The translations under genes were made by a program, and so were the position numbers. Shown piece by piece: positions 11,701 to 21,905 of a DNA stretch of 49,027 nucleotides. Every line of letters starts with the position of its first letter. Within the stretch, counting starts at the first letter, position 1. The stretch comes from Gnetum montanum (taxonomy: Eukaryota; Streptophyta; Gnetopsida; Gnetales; Gnetaceae): positions 1,823-50,849 of the forward strand of contig MNCI01002708.1 of assembly GCA_015680685.1 (NCBI GenBank), in the 5' to 3' direction. The notes under the pieces are model-generated. The model was given only the letters and a program-made list of their open reading frames with translations. It did no database searches and was not told where the DNA came from.

Positions 11701-13330
11701 ACAAACCATGGACACCTATACGTTTTTAACAAGTATGCCTTTGTGAAATTGAGAAGTACCTAGCCACTCTTCGATATCACCTTGGTGGTCCACCTCTTTG
11801 TTGGTCTTATCAACAACCAATGGGCCATCAGAGGAGAGGCCAAAGAGATCCACAAAGGAGTCATTAGTGAGGTCCAAAATCACCCTCACACCATGTACCT
11901 TCATGAAAAAGTGATGAGAATTTTTGCTAAAGGACTCAATAATAGCAACCATTTTGAACATCGAGATACCTAGGCTAAGGGCCAAGAAAAGGTCCATCAG
12001 CCCAGACCACATAAGCCTATTTCTCAACTTTATTGGGGCCTCATGGCACAACCAATGCTGCACACCCTCAACATCCCCATACTTCATAAGGAGGGTGGCC
12101 TTAGTGCAACCTATAGCTACCACTATGACCTATCCTGAAGTGACTGTAGTTGTAATATAGGCAAAGTAAACAATGTTAGCATCATGCAAAAAGGCAAAGT
12201 AGCAAATGCACGAGAGTAAAGTGATAAACTGTTTATGTGGGAAAAAAGGTATGGGGATGGTGGTGGTGGAACTTATGCCTCCTTAATGCTAGGTACATCA
12301 TCCACCCACTCCACATCCAACCATCCATGGATCTAACACCTCTCATAGGCTTTCAAATACTGATGTGGTTACTCCGCTAAGTCAAACCCAATCTAGCTTA
12401 TCATCCCTGCACAAACGCTCTTGTAGGTTGAAAATTTCTACAGGGTAGTGCAAGTTAGGTTCAATGCCCCCTCCTCATCATGTACGTCATGCTCACCAAT
12501 GTTAAATCTAGCAAAAAACATGAGCAGTTAGCACCTTTGTATGAGCCAATAGCCAAACAAATAATGCAAAAATCATAGGAACACTTACCCTCCTACATAG
12601 TACACCATCCTAAGTGGGTTCTAAAACAAGGTATCCACACACTGAGTAATAATGAGAGTGTTTCTCTTGCTATAACAACTAAACTCTGGCATCTGAAAAT
12701 CCTGGACAAAGGTCTAACATCCCTAAGGCCTCAGCCTAAACCTCCTACTACACCATCACCAGTAGTGGGCTCATCAGACATGAACCTCAAAATGTCTTGG
12801 TTTTCCCTAGGTAGCAATGTCTCCATGATGACACCAGCAACTTTCACTGCTAAGTGTGACCACATCATCACACTGAAGTATTGGAGCAGGAATTCTAGGA
12901 ACTCACATGCTCCTAGCTAGAACCATACTACATGGTGACCCAACTATGTGTTTGATGTGGGCACATTCGGAATGGGCTCACTCATACAGGAGAGGATGCC
13001 AACAAGCTCCACCATGAAGAGGATTGGCTTTACCAATACCCTATAATTGTGAAAGCAACAAAAAACCTTTAGTCTACATTAGGTGCACAAAAATATAGTT
13101 ACACTAAACTATGATTTGCTATGACCTTAAACTGGAAAACCATGGTCTGTTATGACCATAAACTAGCATACCATGGCTTGTCAAGGCTCAAAACTAGCCC
13201 ACATACTTGCTTCTACAACTCCACATATGTATACTTAGGCAAATTTTCATTGCATTGCTTTCCTTATTTTATGCATTTTTACTTCATTTAAGATAGGTGT
13301 AACTTGACATTATTTATGATTTTTTTGTAG
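8723..13330 (+). other. Intron-like interval between protease and RT of element A
   Basis: There is no sense-strand coding across 4.6 kb. It ends in a pyrimidine-rich tract and TTTTTTTGTAG (AG at 13329-13330) directly before the pol exon, and the same tract (GCATTGCTTT, then AGGTGTAACTTGA) precedes the corresponding point in element B (about 40970-41042). The 5' splice site is not identified. Repeat-motif clusters (TTAAACTAGCA type) flank the interval at about 8950-9210 and 13110-13200. An intron between protease and RT is known in Ogre elements; assigning one here is inference. The interval houses an antisense gene remnant. Confidence 0.5.
9398..13040 (-). pseudogene. Antisense, intron-containing gene remnant inside element A
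   Basis: On the minus strand, coding-like blocks alternate with AT-rich blocks bounded by GT/AG. Block 1 (13040 to 12589) follows an acceptor TTATAG and ends before GTAAGT (12588). An 81-base intron-like gap ends TTTGCTAG at 12508. Block 3, entered after ACTACAG at 12144, has a 135-codon open stretch (12123-11716) with EEWLGTS and FGLSSDGPLVVDKTN. Coding-like text continues through 11600-11400 (YNWASHLA, HFTFFARWL, CKDRKW). Acidic blocks follow (about 10950-10735), then an intron-like gap (10733-10637) and a final acidic, proline-rich exon (EEEEEPQPPP) ending near 9398. Block 1 contains EFLEFLLQYFSVMMWS, faintly like FCP1/NIF-type phosphatases. The family is not recognised. Several in-frame TAGs make it a pseudogene. 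It may be an antisense ORF of the kind reported in some Tat elements, or a captured gene. Confidence 0.5.
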
Positions 13331-14565
13331 GATTCTTGGCAACATTGCAACATGAGCACATGTGGGCATCTTGCCTTGTTGTCACCATGAGGCAAGATGT
13401 CTTGTTGTCCTTTATGGACAAGTTCTCTAGTTACAACCAGGCCTTACCAGGCCTCATGGTGACCTCACGCAATACATCGATACTGAATGCCTAGATCTTG
13501 AGCCTCAAGCCCATGATAAAAATATAGCATCCATACAGGCACCACTAGATTGGCTACACCATCTAGTCAAACCTCTAGATCTAGAGGTAGGTGACATCAC
13601 TAAGGATCCTCTCATTGAAATCCCTATAGCAACACTTAGTGGCAAGGAAAAAACACTAAAACTTAGTTTCTTGTTAGAGCCTCAACACACCCAAAGCACC
13701 ACCAAAATCCTTAATGACAACATCAAGGTGTTTGCATGGCCTTACAAAGACATGTCAGGCTTAGATCCTCACATAGTGCAGCACAATATAATCCTCAATC
13801 CTCACATAAAACTAATTAAGAAAAAATCTTGCAAGGTTAGGCCTAAGTTGGCGTTGGTAGTCTACAATGAAATAACCAAGCTTGACAAAGCTAGTTTCAT
13901 CTAGGCCATTGACTACATAAACTAGGTCTCCAACATTGTGGTTGTACCCAAGAAAAATAGGAGCATATGCATTTGCATAGACTTTCAAGACCTAAACAAG
14001 GTGACCATTAAAGAAAATTTCTCATTACCTAGTATTAATTAACTAGTCAATACTACATTGGGTCATGCCTTGTTGTCCTTTATGGATGGGTTCTCTAGTT
14101 ACAACCAGATTTGGATAAACCTAGAGCACCAGCTCAATACTATCTTCATGACCCCTTGGGGTATGTTTTGCTATACAATGATGCCTTTCAGACTAAAGAA
14201 TGTAGGAGCAACCTATCAACACATCATAACGTACATTTTTAGTGATTATTTCCTAGATTTGCTCAATGACTACATTGAAGACAATATAGTTAAGTCCAAA
14301 ATGGTACATAACCATGCAGATGACTTAGACCATGTACTCAAAAATTGCTTGAGATATGACCTTAGATTGAATCTAAAGAAGTGTGTCTTTGATGTCAAAA
14401 CGGGTTACATGTTAAGTTTCATAGTATTAGAAGTAGGCATACACATAGACTCCAATAAGATTAAGGTCATCATCAACCTAGCACCGCTAGCTAACCTTAA
14501 GGAGCTACATGGGTTACAAGGTAGACTACAATTCATTCATAGGTTTATTGCATGGTTAACTGATA
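13331..14565 (+). pseudogene. pol: Reverse transcriptase domain of element A
   Basis: Would copy element RNA into cDNA inside particles. Recognisable from about 13640 (LKLSFLLEPQ, IKVFAWPYKDMSG), with the template-grip region VVVPKKNRSICICIDFQDLNKVT near 13940-14000 and the first catalytic region SFMDGFSSYNQIW at 14079-14117. The palm continues (MTPWGMFCYTMMPFRLKNVGATYQ) to the active-site box, where Y-I-E-D (14271-14282) stands in place of Y-x-D-D, an Asp to Glu change. The KKCVFDVKTGYMLSFIV and LQGRLQFIHRFI segments complete the Ty3/gypsy pattern. In-frame stops occur near 13904, 13925 and 14041. Downstream RNase H is in the same frame. Highly similar in style to Tat RTs; not functional. 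Confidence 0.85.
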
Positions 14566-15041
14566 AGTTGTACCCTATACAACATCTACTTAAAAAGGGA
14601 GCACACTTTGAGTGGACAGACCAATTCCAAGAGTCATTTGACAACCCTAAACAAGAGCTGGCTCAACTTCCTACAATCTACCCTTTGCACAGAGATAAAC
14701 CATTCTACATCTACCTTGGAACCTCCGACACATCCATCACTTCTTTGCTTTGCCAAAAGTGAGATGCTGGCTTAGAGGTCCCTATATACTACCTAATTCA
14801 TGCATTAGTGGCCCATGAAGCAAAATATAATGATGTGGAAGAGAACTACCTTGCCTTACTCTTCGCACTTAAGAAGTGGAGGCACTATCTTTTCCACAAC
14901 CAAGAAAACATCATCTACAAAAGTAATGTACTACAGGCAATCACAACAAACATTTATGAAAGTAGTCGGATTGCACATTGGAAAGAAATAACTACAGAGT
15001 TTGAGCTACACTACATTGCACAAGCATTAACTAAAGGTTAA
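14566..15041 (+). pseudogene. pol: RNase H domain of element A
   Basis: The usual Ty3/gypsy RNase H that removes RNA from the RNA:DNA hybrid. After LLKKGAHFEWTDQFQESF come the LPTIYPLHRDKPFYIYLGTSD region (catalytic Asp expected in this strand) and, past a TGA at 14761, the block VPIYYLIHALVAHEAKYNDVEENYLALLFALKKWRHYLF (about 14779-14895), matching the canonical 'Y.P.EKE.LA...A..KWRHYL' segment with the catalytic Glu region retained. It ends with the HWKEITTEFELHYI segment (about 14979-15017). It is continuous with RT upstream and is followed after a short linker by a second RNase H. Confidence 0.8.
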
Positions 15042-15086
15042 GTAATAGCTACACAACTCACAGCTTCTCCAATAAATGATCAAGTA

Positions 15087-15643
15087 ATGATAGATCTGAA
15101 ATTTTCATATGAGCATCTTAGCAGTATAGGCCAAGTGCTTGCCAACTTTAAGGTAACCTTACACTTTAATGATGCTTCAACCTCTCAAGGGGGTAGTTCC
15201 ACTATCATAATCATTTTTCCCTCTAAGGAGATCCAACCCTTCGCTTATCACTTTGCATTTCCTTGCACCAACATTTAGTAGAGTACAAAGGTCTCTTTAG
15301 ACGCATCTTAGCAGCCTGTGACCTAGGAATTCAAAACCTAATGATCCAAGGTGATTTGCAGTTAGTCATTAACCAAGTTACAAAGGTTTATGCTTGTAAA
15401 GCACAACACTTACAACCTTACTATGCCTTAGCAAAGCACTTTCTCAAACCATTTGCAACTATAGATATCCAACACATTCCTCACAACAAGAATGACATTG
15501 CAGACACATTAACTACATTTGCCTTAAGCATTGCACCTAACATGTTTCATGCCTTTCCTGATTCAGTACCAAATTACATTAAACCTATCATACAAACAAC
15601 TAACATTGCATCCGTAGCCACAACAAGCACAACTCATGCATAA
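15087..15643 (+). pseudogene. pol: Second (Tat-type) RNase H of element A
   Basis: A second RNase H fold after the first, the hallmark of the Tat lineage. The order of motifs is complete: HFNDASTSQGGSSTI (first Asp; about 15163-15205), FPCTN then VEYKGLFRRILAACDLG (catalytic Glu; about 15260-15325), IQGDLQLVINQV (Asp; about 15343-15378), and HNKNDIADTLTTFA (Asp; about 15484-15525). All four catalytic acidic positions can be read. A frame change lies between the TN and VEY segments near 15263-15279. The C-terminal part (AFPDSVPNYI) leads into integrase. Confidence 0.8.
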
Positions 15644-16885
15644 GAATGGTGTGATGACATTAAGTCATACCTTCTACAAGGTGAGCATCTGCAACATTTA
15701 ACCACTGCTCAAAAGGATGTAGTGTGAAAATAGTCATAGTAGCACATCCTCATAGGTGATAACACACTATGTCATAGATCCTATGATGGCATATTGCTAA
15801 CCTATGTTAGCAATAGTGAAGTGTAAACAATCATTGGTCAAGTCCATGAGGGACTGTCTAGAGGTCACATAGCACCCAGGGCAATGGCATCAAAAATCAT
15901 ATGCTTAGGCTACTATTGGCCTTACATGGAGTGTGATTGCATTTCCAAGGTCAAGATGTGTGACATGTTTCAATGGCATGACAACTTAATGTATGTGCCA
16001 CCTACTAAACTACATACCATGTAGATCACATGATCATTCCAACATTGGGGGTTGGATATCATAGGACCTATTACACTTAAGTCTTCCATAGGATATTGCT
16101 TCATCATAACTACAACTAAATACTTTAGCAAGTGGGTTGAATCCATTCCCCTTAGGAAGAAAACATCACAACAAGTTTCCAAATTCATCCTTGACAACAT
16201 AGTGACCTGATTTGGTCTACCCATGACTATAGTCACAAACAAGGAGTCATAATTTAGCAATGTAGAAACTAGAGAGTTCTATGAACACCTTAGCATTAAC
16301 CATTCCTTTTCATTGCCATACTACCCACAGGTGAATGGCCAAGTGGAGGCTACAAATAAGTTCATTTTTAACCTTCTGAAGAAGATGCTTAGCAGCAACA
16401 AATGATGATGACAAGAGTAGCTAGTCTACGCATGTAGAGCGATGGGACTTGCAATTCAAGGGGAAAAATTGCTTTAGACCCATACATAAGGCTATATGAC
16501 ATATTACCTTTTGCTATTTTGCATGTTGTGCAAGTCCCATCGCTCTACATGAGCTTCATTAATGAGGCTTAGAATAATGAGTTGAGAATCATTGACTTTG
16601 ACTTTATAGGGAGGAGTTCATGTAGACACTTGATCACATTGAATGGTACTAAGAAAAGAAATGATAAAAGCACCACCATAATCAACATCAATGCCTAATC
16701 AGGAGAGGGGATTAGTTTTCAAGGCTATTAACAAACCCAAGGATAAATTCTTAGCCAACTAGGAAAGGCCTTTTTTGTTCACCAAGACCTATGATAATGG
16801 AGCATTCAAGCTTGTTGATCTAGAAGACAATGAGTTTGCCAATCTAATCAGCCATTTGTACCTAAAGTTGTTCTATGCCTAGTAC
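15644..16885 (+). pseudogene. pol: Integrase domain of element A, broken
   Basis: Would insert cDNA into the host chromosome. The zinc-binding segment HEGLSRGHIAPRAMASKI followed by CISKVKMC (about 15844-15963) gives the H-H-C-C pattern. The catalytic core begins HWGLDIIGPI (Asp present; about 16043-16072). The second acidic site reads VTNKES instead of TDNG, so it is lost. The last, PQVNGQVEATNKF (about 16327-16366), keeps its Glu. Stops then appear at 16403-16408, followed by a perfect 23-bp inverted repeat (16431-16551) in place of the expected core end. The C-terminal segment resumes at about 16770-16880 (TYDNGAFKLVDLEDNEFANLI, then HLYLKLFYA), typical of Tat integrase tails. Confidence 0.8.
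16431..16551. repeat. Perfect 23-bp inverted repeat in integrase region
   Basis: Arms at 16431-16453 and 16529-16551 are exact reverse complements (core TAGAGCGATGGGACTTGC), separated by 75 bases. The left arm reads as normal integrase text (VYACRAMGLA), so the right arm is probably an inverted duplicate created during repair. It coincides with loss of integrase homology. Confidence 0.85.
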
Positions 16886-16889
16886 GTAA

Positions 16890-17290
16890 TGCTACATTAA
16901 TGACAAAGCAAGGTAAGCAAGTATCCGCTATGACATTAAACTAGCATAACAAATCTGCTATTACCTTAAACTAGCACAGAGAAACCTTGGTTTACAACAT
17001 TAAATTGGCATCCACAACACACCCATTTGCTATGACGTTAAACTAGCTTAGTAAGTCTACTATGACTATAAACTAGCACAACTCATCCTTACATCATGAC
17101 ATTAAACTAGCAGAACATCCACTATCTACTACGATATTAAACAATCACACATCAATCTACTAGGACTATAAACTAATGCATCATGATCTACTAGGACTTT
17201 AAACTGGGTTCACAATTTGCTAAGACCTTAAGCTAACACAACATCATAGTCTGTCATGACCTTAAATCGAATTCATAGTTCAACACACAT
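16890..17290 (+). repeat. Degenerate array of ATGAC..TTAAACTAGCA motif in element A
   Basis: About a dozen imperfect units of 30-50 bases, each with a core like CTATGACATTAAACTAGCA. It begins right after the pol stop and the donor-like CAAGGTAAGCA (GT at 16913-16914). The same core forms the array in element B (41113-42070) and smaller clusters at 8950-9210, 13110-13200 and 29170-29270. Confidence 0.75.
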
Positions 17291-18008
17291 AGCTCAACAT
17301 GCACCGTTCTACAGATAAGTGAGCATAAATACTTCCATTCCTCTATCATCTGCCCACGCCTCTCAGGCAAGGTGGGGAAAGGCATTAAAGTTCCAAAATG
17401 GATCTCATGTCATTAAGAAAGAGACCTTTGGAACATTTGCAACGTTATCACCCTTGGCATTTTGTTGATCCTCTAGAGATGTCCTCAAGCATTTTTCTAA
17501 ACTTCTAAAGCTATTGCCACCATTACTAGTAGTACCATCCCTAGGCTACATCGACAACATTACCATCCTTCGGTAGTTCATTATTTCTTGGAGCTCTCAC
17601 CATCAACACCACCCACTAGAATACCAGTAGTAGTGTGGCCCAACCATCTTGCTACCATCTTCCAACCCTCACCATTTCCTAGGCTTTGAAGCACATTCAG
17701 CATCCTAGCTCTTTTCCATTTTGCTAGATTTCAAAGTTCCTATTCTTAGTGTCAAGTCTCAAGCACCTACACCACCATTACCCTCGACCACCTTGATGGC
17801 CTCCTTTGGGTGCTCGCTTTCAATGTGGCTACTAAAGCTTTTGTAGCTTTCTAGCTCTAGCACCTGCACTGGCCTTCCTACTTTGACACTACAAGCTCTT
17901 GTAATTGGCCTAGCACTCATGGCACTTACAATGCCCTCACAACAAGTAGTTTTCTCTTATCTCATTTTGTGTGGTTGTTTTCTTATTTTCTTTGCATTTT
18001 GTTTGCAG
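16913..18008 (+). other. Intron-like interval downstream of pol in element A
   Basis: It starts GTAAGC after AAGCAAG and ends in a pyrimidine-rich run with TTTGCAG at 18002-18008. In element B the matching interval (41113-42296) has the same donor (AAGCAAGGTAAGCA) and acceptor (TTTGCAG followed by GATGAC; here GGGGGACG). Conservation of both edges around a variable interior supports a spliced intron. RNA evidence is lacking. Confidence 0.5.
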
Positions 18009-18890
18009 GGGGACGCCCTAGAGGTAATTGTTCATAGACATGTTTCATCGTAGTGGCAAGTCACTACCTTACTCTGATGTGCCTAGTTGGGCTCACCAAG
18101 ACACTTGAGAGTGCACATTCCTATTACCTTGCTATAACCTATTCACATTTACCCCTTTCCTTCCATTTCTTTGCCTACCCTGCCAGCTTCTCCGATGCAG
18201 ATGGCACCTTCTTTCAGTTGACTGCAAAACCCATGAAGGACATAATGCAACGCATCCCATGGGGAGCCTCTATGGGCTAGTCAAAGCCCAAGCAGATGTA
18301 AAGCAACTCATCCCAAGGAGGAAACACCTATCCTACAAATGTGACATGGTTGCATCTAAGTAAAGCCCATTGAGTGGCACACAATCTACTCGATGATAAG
18401 CATCTTGTAGCTATCATTTCTAAAAAAAGGCAAAGGGGGATAAAACATGTCCCCACAGAAAATCTAGCAAAGCTATAATTTCGCAACTAGTCCAATTCAC
18501 ATCAGCCTTCTCATAAGCACTCCAACAAGAGGTTAACATGTTAGGGGTAAGGAATTTTAATGCTACGGATGATGGCTCTCTCACAAGCATTCCAAGCATT
18601 CCAACAAGAGATCATCATTTTCATAGCAACCCATCCTAGTGCCATGATCATGGTCAACCGTGCTAACCCTGCATCTTGTAGCATGATACACTATTTGCAT
18701 CTCATTCCTTCCTTGCTATCCCAAACCAATTCCCCACATCCATTACCTTCAACATACCATTACCTTTAGCACTCTCGAGCCTAACAAAAGATCCTCTGAT
18801 TAGGTACCAACAAGTAATGTTGGTACCATGCCTATTATGTTATTTTGGGTTCTTTGTTGACGTCTCTTGGGCCACTCCTCCAAATGTCAA
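18009..18890 (+). other. 3' region of element A, no clear gene
   Basis: Short open frames only (for example 18053-18280 and 18560-18769), with no recognised domain. The beginning (GACGCCCTAGAGGTAATTGTTCATAGACA-like) aligns with element B after its acceptor (42297 onward), so it is shared 3' untranslated or a small lost ORF. Confidence 0.4.
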
Positions 18891-18904
18891 CAAATAGGGG
18901 CATA
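18891..18904 (+). promoter_or_regulatory. Polypurine tract of element A
   Basis: CAAATAGGGGCATA directly before the TG of the 3' LTR; element B has CAAAGAGGGGCCAA at the same place. It would prime plus-strand DNA synthesis. Confidence 0.7.
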
Positions 18905-20551
18905 TGAAACACCACCAAATTTGGGCGACAACACCTCAAGTACAAATTTGTCTAAGTGTCAACACAAGGCAAATTTTTTCTAAGTGTTTGGCCCATGCTT
19001 CCTTTGCTAGGATTATGCCATAGAGCATAGTCAGTGTAACATGTAACACAGAATCAAGTTTGCAAAATTTTCTAAGTGTCGACAGTGGTTGCAAAATTTT
19101 TTCTAAGTGTTGTGCTATGCTCTCATTCTCCCTGCTATGCTTTAGAGCATAACCAATGTAGCATGCACTTCAATGGCTAGTTTTGCCTAACTGTCAAGCT
19201 AGAAGTTGTCAAGCTAGCTCAACATGGAGGGAACATTTTGCAAATTTTCTAACTTTAGAAGATGCCCCTCTAACTATGCTCTAGGGCATAGCCAACGTAG
19301 CCTAGACAAAAATTGCAATTTTTGGTAATTTTTTCTAAGTGTTAGTGCTATGCTCTCACTTTTCCTACTATGCTATAGAGCGTAGCCAACACTGGACTTC
19401 AATATTTTGTAGAATTTCCTAACTATTAAGCTATGCTCCAAAGCATAACTAGCATAGCCATGTAGGACTACCTTCAAAAGCTCCCAGAGCTCAACATCGA
19501 CTTCCATCTCAGCTTCAACACTTCTTCAGCAAGTGAGATTAGCAATTTGCATCATTTTTGCATCCCTCATTTGTCCCAAGATTGTACCTATGCTCGACCC
19601 CACTCAAAATAGGGGAAAACATAGTCCTAAAGCATAGCCTCCAAATTGGACTATTTTGCATTATTTTTAGGTACTTTACGGCCTATTTAACACTTACACA
19701 TGCATTCTTGGTAGCATAGTCACAATCTAGCAATCTCATAGGCTCCATTGGAGCACACCAAAGCATAGCACCATTTTGCTCTAGTGGGAATGTAGCTAAG
19801 TCAATGTAGCCTCAACTATGCCCTTTGCTATATGGCACTCAATCTACACTTTACATCAACCCTAACCCTATAAATATCCCTATGTTTGACATTTTAGGGG
19901 TGGGAAACTTCATCTTGTGATTGGTATTTTAAAGCATTCAATGAACATTCTCATTCATCAGTTAGCATCTCAACATTGATACTCTTGCACCCAAACACCC
20001 TTAACACCTTGGCAAAACTTTGGGACATCTTGATGACACCACAACATACCACAGCTTGCACGACACCATGACAACCAACCTAGAAGACCTAGACTTTATG
20101 GCAGATGTCAATTTTCATAGCCTAGACACCCCAAAGACTGTGACTATGCTACCTGCTATGCCCATTTGTATGCTGCATACCTCCTCACCTCTCTTTTGAA
20201 ATTACCACGATCCCTCCATTTATGGTGAATCCATTCTTCCTCTCTCAAACTTCATTACATTTTTAAGCATTTCTTTAGCATGTAGCATCACACTTATATT
20301 TTTCATGCATTTGCACTATCATTTTCACACTAGAAAACCCTACTACGCTTGGGCTTAGTTGGTCCTGATACCACCGAAAATACCATGCAAACCCCTAGCA
20401 CTCATTCATTGAAATACTCCATAAGTCCTAATTCAATCAACAAGTCCCCATCCTATGATGGCCCTTTAAATGATGGCAAGGGTAGGATTGTAAAGCAACT
20501 ATGGATCCTTCGGAGTGATCGTTCCAACCACCAATGTTTTCGATCGCTACA
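18905..20551 (+). repeat. 3' LTR of element A
   Basis: Starts TGAAACACCACC and ends GATCGCTACA. It aligns with 1531-3228. TATAAATA is at 19869-19876. The same decayed CTACGC/GCGTAG palindromes are found in U3. Followed directly by the target duplication TACTC. Confidence 0.9.
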
Positions 20552-20898
20552 TACTCAATGGAAAATGTGAAAGATAGGATTATAGTGATGTTAAAGGTAA
20601 GNAATGATCCCACTATGGGGAAGACTAACTTACATATCTCTTGGGTTGATTAGTTAAGGTTCCTTACCTTTGACATCACTACAATCCTATCTTTCACATT
20701 TTCCATTGAGTATGTAGCGATCGAAAACATTGGTGGTTGGAACGATCACTCCGAAGGATTCATAGTTGCTTTACAACCCTACCCTTGCCATCATTTAAAG
20801 GGCCATCATAGGATGGGGACTTGTTTATTGAATTAGGACTTATGGAGTATTTCAATGAATGAGTGCTAGGGGTTTGCATGGTATTTTCGGTGGTATTA
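20368..20898. repeat. Inverted repeat of about 235 bp spanning the end of element A and its flank
   Basis: 20368-20601 (end of the 3' LTR, TACTC, and about 45 bases of flank) is repeated in reverse complement at 20663-20898 with roughly six mismatches. Single n's at 20602 and 20899 bound the inverted block. The inverted arm includes the target duplication and non-LTR flank, so it derives from this very locus. An inverted alternative-haplotype contig or a repair duplication are the candidates. Confidence 0.85.
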
Positions 20899-20899
20899 N

Positions 20900-21905
20900 G
20901 TTTAATTTATGGTTAAAATGACCTGAGAAGTTCCATCTTCAATCTAGTCCAAAACTAGCCACTTTCACTGACTTCACATCACCACTCTAAGACCAATCCA
21001 CCCACTTAAGACACAAGAGTGCTTCCACAAAACAACCATCATTCCACAAAGAAAAGAAAAGAGAGGTAGTAAGTGAGTGAGAGAGGGCTTTAGTTAGAAG
21101 GAACATTCAGGCATAGGTGCATACCTTTTGAGTCCCATAACTAGTGCTTGTAGCCTGTTTATTTTTCCAAGGGATGTGCTTTAAATTTCCATTATTATTA
21201 TTATTATTTTGAAATGGGAAACACACCATGTAAGGACTTATTCATGTCAAAGAAGTGTGCTTTGAATTCCCATCATTTTTTATGGGAACCACACCATGCA
21301 ACAATGTTATTTGACTTCCTATTAGTGGGTGGTATGGAATGGTAAGAAGTCTGTGAAACACACTCAAGAACTCAAGCAAGAAGAAGAGTACAAAGAGTAT
21401 TGAGTTTCCTTGAAGTGACAACCTTTATAAACCTTTGAATCTTTCCTAATTCTAGAACTACCAGGGTTACTAATTGATTAAAAGTTCTTTTAATGGAAGG
21501 GGCCTCAAATTTCTAGAACAAGGAAAACCATAGAGTTCATTGAATGGGTGGATGACATGGACTCATTGCCTATCCCATGAAAAATAAACAATGTCAAAGT
21601 CCTTAGACATTAGAATTTAAAAATAGAAACTAGACATCGACAATTACACATTAAGCACAAACCATCATTAGTAAACAGCAATAGTGACATTGTGTCCTAT
21701 GATAATAAAGCAATTTTTATTAGCAAAAATGAGAAAATATCATACTCAAATAAAACCAAACAAAGAAAAATATATAAGAAAATGTAAAATAGCCAAGAAA
21801 TTTCAAAGGTACTAAAGATGGTGTAAAATTAGAAGAATTTTAAAAATAAAGAATTTGTAAGATAAATAATTTGTCAAAATTTAAAATGTGAAAAACAAAA
21901 AGGTA
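20900..21905 (-). other. AT-rich spacer after element C pol
   Basis: No coding signal seen. A pair of near-repeats with GGGAA(A/C)CACACCATG lies at 21180-21300. This would be the post-integrase region of element C. Its 3' LTR is not found in the window, possibly lost or rearranged around the n's. Confidence 0.4.

Larger units (their letters stand above)
1531..20551 (+). mobile_element. Element A: Tat/Ogre-like Ty3/gypsy retrotransposon, degenerate
   Basis: A 19-kb LTR retrotransposon bounded by LTRs (1531-3228, 18905-20551) and the target duplication TACTC. Internal order is gag, protease, intron-like interval, RT, RNase H, second RNase H, integrase, repeat array, 3' noncoding region, polypurine tract. 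The second RNase H places it in the Tat lineage. A possible intron between protease and RT recalls Ogre elements. All ORFs carry stops or frameshifts, and the LTRs differ by roughly 11-12% over the first 240 bases, so the insertion is old and inactive. Later insertions include a solo LTR in gag. Confidence 0.9.

Noticed and set aside
18053-18769. Env-like ORFs at the 3' end of element A
   Set aside because: Short, hydrophobic by composition, no signal or transmembrane arrangement conserved in B.
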